DNA of 64,000 bases from Marinobacter confluentis (lineage in GTDB: Bacteria; Pseudomonadota; Gammaproteobacteria; Pseudomonadales; Oleiphilaceae). Location: NCBI RefSeq assembly GCF_004785685.1, contig NZ_SRPF01000002.1, forward strand, positions 372,001 through 436,000. The letters are read 5' to 3'. Both the position numbers and the translations under genes were made by a program. The notes under the pieces were generated by a model, which saw nothing but the letters and a program-made list of their open reading frames with translations, had not been told where the DNA came from and ran no database searches. The number at the start of each line of letters is the position of its first letter. The first letter of the stretch is position 1. Positions 58,326-64,000 of the stretch are shown piece by piece.

Positions 58326-58354
58326 AATAAAAAACCCGGCCAGTGGCCGGGTTT
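58326..58354 (-). terminator. Rho-independent terminator of the acidic lipoprotein gene
   Basis: AAACCCGGCCA and TGGCCGGGTTT form an 11 bp GC-rich stem. On the minus strand it is followed by TTTTTTATT. It ends the gene at 58378-58668 and insulates phoX from it. Confidence 0.85.
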
Positions 58355-58377
58355 CCGTCAACGGGTATCAGACTGGC

Positions 58378-58668
58378 CTACTGGCCCATCTCGTCTGCGC
58401 TTTCTTCAATCTCGTCACCCGTTTCTTCAACGGCTTCACCCACTTCTTCGGCTGCGTCGCCAGCGGTATCCTTGGTTTCTTCCCAGGCTGTGTCGTTCTG
58501 ACCCGTGGCATCCTCATAGGTTTCCTCGATAGAGTCACCGGCGTCGTCGACCATGTCTTCCACGTTTTCGCCGGCTTCTTCAAAATCAGCGCCTTCGTCA
58601 TCCTGGCTACAGGCAGCAAGGCCTAGGGTCATTAGAAGTGCCAGTGCGCTCAAAGTCAGCTTGTTCAT
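58378..58668 (-). CDS. Small, very acidic lipoprotein
   Basis: A 96-residue secreted protein. The signal MNKLTLSALALLMTLGLAAC ends in lipobox LAAC. The mature 77 residues are over 40% Glu plus Asp and run in an 11-residue-like pattern (EEAGENVEDMVDDAGDSIEE), probably one long amphipathic helix. Function unknown; related entericidin/low-complexity lipoproteins are often stress-induced. It has its own terminator. Confidence 0.8.
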   Translation of the reverse strand: MNKLTLSALALLMTLGLAACSQDDEGADFEEAGENVEDMVDDAGDSIEETYEDATGQNDTAWEETKDTAGDAAEEVGEAVEETGDEIEESADEMGQ

Positions 58669-58770
58669 AATCGTATCCTTTCGATGATTGCTTGAAACAA
58701 CACGGCGGAGTCTACAGCAGGGAATCCTTCCCCCCGATGGCTGGCAGGTTACGCTTTGTTTATACGGTTT

Positions 58771-59064
58771 TCAGAACGACGAAGGCGGGGAGAGCAGTCG
58801 GCCATCCAGGCTGAGAACGTGATCCAGCCTGAGCATCTGGCCTCGGCCCAAAAGCATGAAATCCTGACCGGCACGGCCAAAAAGGTCACGGATCATATCG
58901 TGGGTTGTCTGAATCTGCCCGGCGTCGTCCCGGTAGACGATTTCTGCCAACCGGGAGGACGTCAGATATTCACGAAGCAGCGCCTGAATTTCGCAGGAAA
59001 CCGGCGGCGATTCGCCATTTGTGAATGACGGGGGCATAACAGTGCATCCGTTTGCAGCTGACAT
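58771..59064 (-). CDS. Hypothetical 97-residue protein, possibly ROF/Sm-like
   Basis: A small cytoplasmic protein. The second half (IRDLFGRAGQDFMLLGRGQMLRLDHVLSLDGR) has a beta-rich pattern vaguely like the Sm-like Rho-binding antiterminator ROF/YaeO, ending with an RLDHV-type strand. This is a suggestion only. The ATG at 59062-59064 begins MSAANGCTVM. It stands alone between the lipoprotein and the dehydrogenase gene. Confidence 0.55.
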   Translation of the reverse strand: MSAANGCTVMPPSFTNGESPPVSCEIQALLREYLTSSRLAEIVYRDDAGQIQTTHDMIRDLFGRAGQDFMLLGRGQMLRLDHVLSLDGRLLSPPSSF

Positions 59065-59118
59065 GCCCTCAAGTCTGGTTCACAAAGCCCCGGTTCGCCA
59101 ATTACAGAAGCGCCAGCC

Positions 59119-60921
59119 TCAGAACCAGTCGGCCTTCATGTTGAGGCAGGTGTCGTCCTGATTTCTCAGCAACACCAGATCCTGGGCCACTGTCGGCAGC
59201 TCCCAGTGGAAGAAGTACTGCGCCGCCTGCAGTTTGCCCTGATAGAAATTTCGCTCATCGTCGGTGTTGGCCGAGCCCAGCGCATGAGCCGCGGCATTGG
59301 CCTGGCGCAGCCACATCCAGGACACCATGATGTGTCCGAACAGGTGCAGATAGCAGGACGCGTTTGCCAGCACCCGGTCCGGGTCTTCCGACATCAGCGA
59401 TTTGCCCAGGCCCTGGGTTACTTTTACCGCCTGCTGAAGTGTTTCGCTCAGGGACAGTGCCCACTGCTGGCAGCGTTCTGTCGTCGCCGCCTCCAGATCG
59501 ATCTGCATTTCCTGCATCAGCAGTTGCAGGCCGTGGCTCTGGTCCTGCCAGATTTTGCGACCCAAAAGATCCAGCGCCTGGATGCCGTTGGTGCCTTCGT
59601 GGATCGGGTTCAGACGGTTGTCGCGCCAGCACTGCTCCACCGGGTATTCACGGGTGTAACCAGCGCCGCCGTAGACCTGGATCGCCAGATCGTTGGCTTT
59701 AGGGCCGTACTCGGAAGGCCAGGCCTTGATCACCGGCGTCAGCAGGTCCAACAGTTTGCCGGCGCCCACCCGTTTTTCTTCATCCGGATGTGTGTGCTGA
59801 TCGTCCATCAGCCGTGCGCCATAGAGGCACAGAGCCAGGCCGCCTTCGCTGTAGGCTTTCTGGGCCAGAAGCATGCGGCGAACGTCGGCGTGCTCAATGA
59901 TTGGAATCTGAGGCGTCTCCGGGTTCTTTTCCGAGGCTTTTCGACCCTGCAGCCGATCTTTGGCATATTCCAGGCTGTGCATGTATCCGCGGTAGCCAAT
60001 CAGGGCGGCGCCCATGCCAACGCCCACCCGGGCCTCGTTCATCATCTGGAACATGTATTTCAGGCCTTGATGAGGCTCGCCCACCAGATAGCCGTGGCAG
60101 GGGGCATCATCACCAAAACTGAGCGCCGTCGAGGTCGTGCCGCGGTAACCCAGCTTATGAATCAGACCGGCCAGGTGCACGCCATTGCGTTCGGCCAGGT
60201 TGCCATCCTCGTTCACCAGGTATTTGGGAACAATAAACAGGGAAATACCCTTGACCCCGGCTGGGGCACCCTTGATTTTTGCCAACACCATATGAACGAT
60301 GTTTTCGGTGATGGACTGTTCACCGCCGGAAATCCAGATCTTCGCGCCTTTGATGAGGTAATCGCCCTCGTCGGTCGGCGTCGCTGAGGTGCGGATATCT
60401 CCAAGCGAAGAACCGGCATGGGGCTCGCTCAGTGCCATGGTGCCGCTGAAACGGCCGCTGAGCATGTGGGGCAAAAAGGTGTTCTTCTGCTGGTCGTTAC
60501 CAAACACCCGAATCAGGTTGGCGGCCGCAGCAGTAAGGAAGGGATAACCGGCCGTTCCCGGGTTGGCAGCGGTAAAGAAGCCATTGCAGGCTGCCATAAC
60601 CGATTCCGGAAGCTGCATACCGCCGAGCTCGTAGTCGTAACGTCCGGCAATAAACCCGGCATCGGCGTACGCGTCAAATGCCTCCTTGACCTGGGGCAAC
60701 ATCTCGACCTGGCCGTCCACGAACTTCGGCTCGTCCTTGTCGGCCAGAGCGTTGTGGGTGGCAAATTTTTCCCGGGCGATCTTGTCGGCGGTCTCGATTA
60801 CCGCGTCGAAGGTCTCGCGGCTGTGCTCGCTGAATCGCTCCCGCTTACTCAGGCTTTCGGTATCAAAGACTTCGTAAAGCTGGAATGCCAGGTCACGGCG
60901 GTCGATCAGTGTGTCGGTCAT
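59119..60921 (-). CDS. Large acyl-CoA dehydrogenase (DmdC-like branch)
   Basis: A 600-residue FAD acyl-CoA dehydrogenase, longer than the usual 380 because of a C-terminal helical extension (about 465-600), as in 3-methylmercaptopropionyl-CoA dehydrogenases. Flavin/substrate motifs include MALSEPHAGSSLGDIRT and IWISGGEQ; the catalytic Glu is in IHEGTNGIQALDLLGRK. Probable substrate is a medium- or long-chain acyl-CoA; the DMSP pathway is not otherwise evident. It is divergent from a GlxA-type regulator, with a hairpin-core repeat between. Confidence 0.9.
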   Translation of the reverse strand: MTDTLIDRRDLAFQLYEVFDTESLSKRERFSEHSRETFDAVIETADKIAREKFATHNALADKDEPKFVDGQVEMLPQVKEAFDAYADAGFIAGRYDYELGGMQLPESVMAACNGFFTAANPGTAGYPFLTAAAANLIRVFGNDQQKNTFLPHMLSGRFSGTMALSEPHAGSSLGDIRTSATPTDEGDYLIKGAKIWISGGEQSITENIVHMVLAKIKGAPAGVKGISLFIVPKYLVNEDGNLAERNGVHLAGLIHKLGYRGTTSTALSFGDDAPCHGYLVGEPHQGLKYMFQMMNEARVGVGMGAALIGYRGYMHSLEYAKDRLQGRKASEKNPETPQIPIIEHADVRRMLLAQKAYSEGGLALCLYGARLMDDQHTHPDEEKRVGAGKLLDLLTPVIKAWPSEYGPKANDLAIQVYGGAGYTREYPVEQCWRDNRLNPIHEGTNGIQALDLLGRKIWQDQSHGLQLLMQEMQIDLEAATTERCQQWALSLSETLQQAVKVTQGLGKSLMSEDPDRVLANASCYLHLFGHIMVSWMWLRQANAAAHALGSANTDDERNFYQGKLQAAQYFFHWELPTVAQDLVLLRNQDDTCLNMKADWF

Positions 60922-61030
60922 TTCGGATCTCCTGTTAATTGCGGTAAGCCTCTCACAGCCTGCACTCCCTGAAAATCGGCATTTATGACATAATCCTGGT
61001 CAATACTGCCATGTTTTGAGTTCGGCGATC

Positions 61031-61140
61031 GGGCAATAGCGGGGATACCTATCCGGGACACGCTGTTAATACATCCATGTAAGCTTGACGTCAGCATCCA
61101 TGCTGACGACAGTCCCGGATAGGTATCCCCGCCATTGCCC
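61031..61140 (-). repeat. Hairpin-core repeat, copy f (reverse)
   Basis: Arms 61031-61059 and 61112-61140 pair at 28 of 29 positions. The 52-base core (61060-61111) has TACATCCATGTA and CAGCATCCATGCTG, the most divergent hairpins of the six copies but with pairing preserved. The right arm ends 15 bp before the GlxA-type start codon, next to its ribosome site (CTGGAG). Confidence 0.85.
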
Positions 61141-61155
61141 TGACCTGGAGTTCGC

Positions 61156-62151
61156 ATGCAGACAGTCACTGTTATTGGGTTTGACGGTGCTCTAGGGAGT
61201 GCCATTACCGGCATTATTGATCTTTTCCGACTGGCGGGGGTTACCTGGGCGCGGATTAACAACGAAGAACCGACACCGAAATTCACCACGCGTCTGCTAA
61301 CGTTCGACGGCCAGCCGTTTCGCTGTATTAACGGCATTACCCTTTTGCCAGATGGCGCACTGACCGACCCTGCCGCCAAACCCGCTGAGAACTCCCTGGT
61401 GATGATTCCCACCATCGGCGCACCGATTCCACGGGTACTGAACGAAAACCGGGGGCTGGTTGACTGGCTGGCGCAGTCCAGCCAGCAGAATAACGGCCAG
61501 GTGCGGCTGGCCAGCAACTGCACGGGGGCGTTTCTGCTGGCAGAAGCCGGGCTGCTGGATGGCCGGGAGGCAACCACCCACTGGGGCTTCAGTGAGCAGT
61601 TTCGACAGCGTTACCCGAAGGTGGATCTGCATCCGGAAAAACTGATCACTGTGGACGAGCCTGTCGCCTGTGCCGGCGGTGGTATGGCGTGGTGGGATCT
61701 TGGCATCTATCTGGTCGAACGCTACGCCGGTGCACAGACCGCCCGTGAGCTGGCAAAAGCCTTTGTAGTCGATGCCGGCCGGACCAGCCAGGCGCCCTAC
61801 TCTGCGCTTCAGGCCAGACGCTATCATTCGGACACCGCCATCATGCAGCTTCAGGAATGGCTGGACCAGCACTACAGCCAGCCAGTGACACTGCAAACTC
61901 TTGCCGCTCTGAGTGGGCTGACAGAACGCTCCCTGATTCGCCGCTTCAAAGCGGCCACCGGTGACACACCAACCAGCTACCTGCAGGTGCTGAGAATTGA
62001 ATCGGCCCGGCAGTTTCTGGAGCAGTCAAAACTGTCGGTCGACGAGATCACCCGGCGCATCGGCTATGAGGATGTCAGTTCTTTCAGTCGTCTGTTCAGC
62101 AAGCATACCGGCCTGGCACCGGGCGCCTACCGATCACGATTCGGCCTGTAA
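61156..62151 (+). CDS. GlxA-type transcriptional regulator (DJ-1/PfpI + AraC HTH)
   Basis: A 331-residue activator. The DJ-1/PfpI-like domain (about 1-200) has the nucleophile-type Cys122 in NCTGAFLLAEAGLLDGR. The C-terminal AraC domain (about 228-331) has two helix-turn-helix units: TLQTLAALSGLTERSLIRRFK and SVDEITRRIGYEDVSSFSRLF. Family members often control choline, carnitine or fatty-acid genes. It may regulate the divergent dehydrogenase. Confidence 0.93.
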   Translation: MQTVTVIGFDGALGSAITGIIDLFRLAGVTWARINNEEPTPKFTTRLLTFDGQPFRCINGITLLPDGALTDPAAKPAENSLVMIPTIGAPIPRVLNENRGLVDWLAQSSQQNNGQVRLASNCTGAFLLAEAGLLDGREATTHWGFSEQFRQRYPKVDLHPEKLITVDEPVACAGGGMAWWDLGIYLVERYAGAQTARELAKAFVVDAGRTSQAPYSALQARRYHSDTAIMQLQEWLDQHYSQPVTLQTLAALSGLTERSLIRRFKAATGDTPTSYLQVLRIESARQFLEQSKLSVDEITRRIGYEDVSSFSRLFSKHTGLAPGAYRSRFGL

Positions 62152-62261
62152 GGCCCACCCCACGCGGGTTTGGCCCGGGTTATGCATCCAAGAGATTGAG
62201 AGCGCCACTCAGGCTCCCGAACGTAAAGTTTACCGACAGGTGGCATGATGGGGAGACAACC

Positions 62262-62426
62262 ATGAACACACCGATACAGCAAAGCCAGGCAGATATCCTG
62301 AACCGGCTCTACACGATGAAGCAGAAGCAACTCGAACAGGCCCTCCTTCAGGGCAATTCCCTTCGCAGTCAGGTACTTGAAGCTGAAGCAAATGCCATTT
62401 TTAGTGCCATGAAAAGCCTCCGCTGA
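62262..62426 (+). CDS. 54-residue hypothetical protein
   Basis: A small helical protein beginning MNTPIQQSQADILNRLY. The frame opens upstream, but GGGGAGA lies 5-11 bases before this ATG. Sequence is Gln- and Leu-rich (MKQKQLEQALLQGNSLRSQ), likely a two-helix hairpin or dimer. No recognised family. It follows the regulator gene and converges on the CNNM gene with 18 bp between. Confidence 0.6.
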   Translation: MNTPIQQSQADILNRLYTMKQKQLEQALLQGNSLRSQVLEAEANAIFSAMKSLR

Positions 62427-62444
62427 CCCGTCAGGCCGGTCTTT

Positions 62445-63464
62445 TCAGGCCTGATATTTCTTCAGGCGGCGGCTCCAGCGCTGTTTTGCGTAGCGTCGAA
62501 GGTTGGACACGTTGTCGGTTTCGTCCATGATTTCAGTGCCCAAAAGTGTCTCCAATATGTCCTCCAGCGTCACTATGCCCAGCCAGGTGCCCAATTCGTC
62601 ATAGACCACTGCCAGGTGTTGCCGCTCGCGCAGCATATCGGCGAAGACGAATTCAATGTTGGTGTTGCCCTTGATCCGTTTTACCGTTCTGAGCGCCTGT
62701 TTCAGGTCTTGGTCATCCGACATGCCAATAAGATCGCTGCGGTGGATGTAGCCCAGGGCTTCGCCGTCTTCGTCAATCATTGGGTAGCGGGAGAACGGCC
62801 CTGCTTTGACCTTGTTGCGAAACGCCTCAACGGTGATGTCCGGCGGAATCGTTTTACACACCGTGCGTGGTGTCATTACCGCACTGACCTTGATCTCGTG
62901 GAATCGGAGGACGTTCTGGATCATTCGCCTCTCGTCCTCATCCAGGGCCTGCTGGTCACGACCGATCTCTGCCAGCGCGCTTATTTCCGCACGGACATCC
63001 ACTTCTGCCTCTTTCGAACCGATCCGGCGGGTTACCATTTTTGAGAGCCAGATAAACGGCAGCAGCGATTTCATCATCAAACCCAGAATCACCGGCAAAC
63101 GGGGCGCAAGACCGCGCCAGTATTTGGCTCCGATGGTCTTTGGAATAATCTCGGAGAGAAACAGGATAGCCAGGGTCATGACCGCCGATGCCGCACCAAC
63201 CCAGGCTTCGCCAAAAACCACAGCTACCTGTGCGCCCACACCAATTGCCCCGACCGTGTGGGCAATGGTATTGAGGGTCAGAATGGCGGACAGCGGGTCA
63301 TCAATGTCGTCTTTCAGTTTTCTCAGCCGTTTGAAAAGCTTCGGGCTATCCTTTTTAAGCGAGGCAATATAACTCGGCGTAATCGATAGCAATGCCGCTT
63401 CCAGGACCGAACAGAGGAACGAGAAGCCTATGGATAGAACCGCAAACGCGATCAGTAATGTCAT
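62445..63464 (-). CDS. CNNM (DUF21) plus CBS-pair membrane protein
   Basis: A 339-residue protein. An N-terminal DUF21/CNNM domain with about three to four helices (LLIAFAVLSIGFSFLCSVLEAALLS onward) is followed by a CBS pair (about 195-320) with VMTPRTVCKTIP and VYDELGTWLGIVTLEDILE. No CorC/HlyC C-terminal domain is present, as the protein ends soon after the CBS pair. Members take part in magnesium or cobalt export. It lies 9 bp upstream of nothing on its own strand; the fadH gene ends 9 bp before its start. Confidence 0.9.
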   Translation of the reverse strand: MTLLIAFAVLSIGFSFLCSVLEAALLSITPSYIASLKKDSPKLFKRLRKLKDDIDDPLSAILTLNTIAHTVGAIGVGAQVAVVFGEAWVGAASAVMTLAILFLSEIIPKTIGAKYWRGLAPRLPVILGLMMKSLLPFIWLSKMVTRRIGSKEAEVDVRAEISALAEIGRDQQALDEDERRMIQNVLRFHEIKVSAVMTPRTVCKTIPPDITVEAFRNKVKAGPFSRYPMIDEDGEALGYIHRSDLIGMSDDQDLKQALRTVKRIKGNTNIEFVFADMLRERQHLAVVYDELGTWLGIVTLEDILETLLGTEIMDETDNVSNLRRYAKQRWSRRLKKYQA

Positions 63465-63473
63465 AAAGGTTGC

Positions 63474-64000
63474 CTAGACTCCCGCTGCCACTTCAGTGCC
63501 CTGGCGGATGGCCCGCTTGGCGTCCAGTTCTTCTGCCACATCGGCGCCGCCGATCAGGTGCGTTTTGATGCCCTCGCTTGCCAGCTCGTCGTATAGGGTC
63601 CGGAATGGCTCCTGGCCCGCACAGATCACGACGTTATCCACATCCAGCACCCGGGTTTCAAGCGCTTTGCCGTCTTTGTCAGACAGGGTGATATGAAGCC
63701 CCTGGTCGTCAATCCGGTCATAACTGCAGCCACCCAGCATTTCGACGTCCCGGTGCTTTAAGCTGTTGCGGTGAACCCAGCCCGAGGTTTTACCAAGACC
63801 ACCACCCACCTTACTGGTTTTGCGCTGCATCAGGTAAATCTTGCGCGGGGAAGAGGTCGGTTTGCGCTCAGCCAGGCCGCCCGGCCCTTCAAAATCCGGC
63901 TGCACGCCCCACTCGGCTTTCCAGTCCTCGAAGTCCGCCTGCTGGCCTTCCGGATGATGGCTGAAGTCGTGAGTCAGGAACTCGCTGACGTCAAAGCCTA
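63474..64000 (-). CDS. fadH: 2,4-dienoyl-CoA reductase FadH, C-terminal part
   Basis: The open frame runs off the right edge; 175 C-terminal codons are visible. VGGGLGKTSGWVHRNSLK and DNVVICAGQEPFRTLYDEL followed by HLIGGADVAEELDAKRAIRQGTEVA are the nucleotide-binding end of the NADPH-dependent FMN/FAD/4Fe-4S enzyme that removes double bonds of unsaturated fatty acids in beta-oxidation. It is just upstream of the CNNM gene on the same strand. Confidence 0.93.
   Translation of the reverse strand, partial: GFDVSEFLTHDFSHHPEGQQADFEDWKAEWGVQPDFEGPGGLAERKPTSSPRKIYLMQRKTSKVGGGLGKTSGWVHRNSLKHRDVEMLGGCSYDRIDDQGLHITLSDKDGKALETRVLDVDNVVICAGQEPFRTLYDELASEGIKTHLIGGADVAEELDAKRAIRQGTEVAAGV

Overview
The window is 64 kb of GC-rich gammaproteobacterial chromosome with dense, mostly short operons. 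Gene content and order point to a marine, hydrocarbon/terpenoid-using organism close to Marinobacter, but this genus call is inference from gene content. No rRNA, tRNA, CRISPR array, prophage or intact insertion sequence was seen.

Region 1 (1-21.3 kb) is a core block whose order resembles the motA-psd-fimW-fimX-serB-parC-parE stretch of Pseudomonas aeruginosa, as I recall it. A complete EF-P module sits inside it: efp with its target lysine, epmA and epmB. FimW (PilZ type) and FimX (catalytically dead GGDEF/EAL) suggest c-di-GMP control of type IV pili. Between and after these lie SerB, ParC, a chemotaxis receptor, a YceI/cytochrome b561 pair, an active-looking EAL phosphodiesterase, an SLC13-type permease and ParE.

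Region 2 (21.4-24.6 kb) holds a lipoprotein pair with overlapping genes: an S8 (subtilisin) protease and a PrcB-like partner.

Region 3 (24.7-37.6 kb) is an acyclic terpene utilisation (atu) cluster. A TetR regulator (AtuR) diverges from atuA-atuB-atuC-atuD-atuE-atuF and an acyl-CoA synthetase, with a quinone oxidoreductase at the far end. These genes should activate citronellyl/geranyl-type acids, desaturate and carboxylate them, hydrate the product and pass it to beta-oxidation. Five of the six copies of an unrecognised repeat family sit here.

Region 4 (37.7-49.3 kb) is mixed housekeeping: a membrane-tailed BLUF photoreceptor, purine uptake and salvage (NCS2 permease, Apt), an FAH-family protein, a UbiB-like kinase, MscL, a sirtuin without its zinc cysteines, and a divergent D-2-hydroxyglutarate dehydrogenase/SerA pair. 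An OmpA-family lipoprotein and an alpha/beta hydrolase follow.

Region 5 (49.3-64 kb) has a second esterase, GIY-YIG protein, DMT and MFS transporters, RlmJ, a regulator remnant, a chemotaxis protein whose likely sensor is at its C-terminus, PhoX with a possible Pho box, a large acyl-CoA dehydrogenase, a GlxA-type regulator, a CNNM/CBS protein and the C-terminus of FadH at the edge.

The most unusual signal is the repeat family at about 25.4, 29.9, 30.1, 36.2, 36.4 and 61.0 kb. Each copy is a 52-58 nt conserved core holding two small covarying hairpins with GG/CC loops. The core is enclosed by a near-perfect 26-29 bp stem whose sequence is different in every copy.
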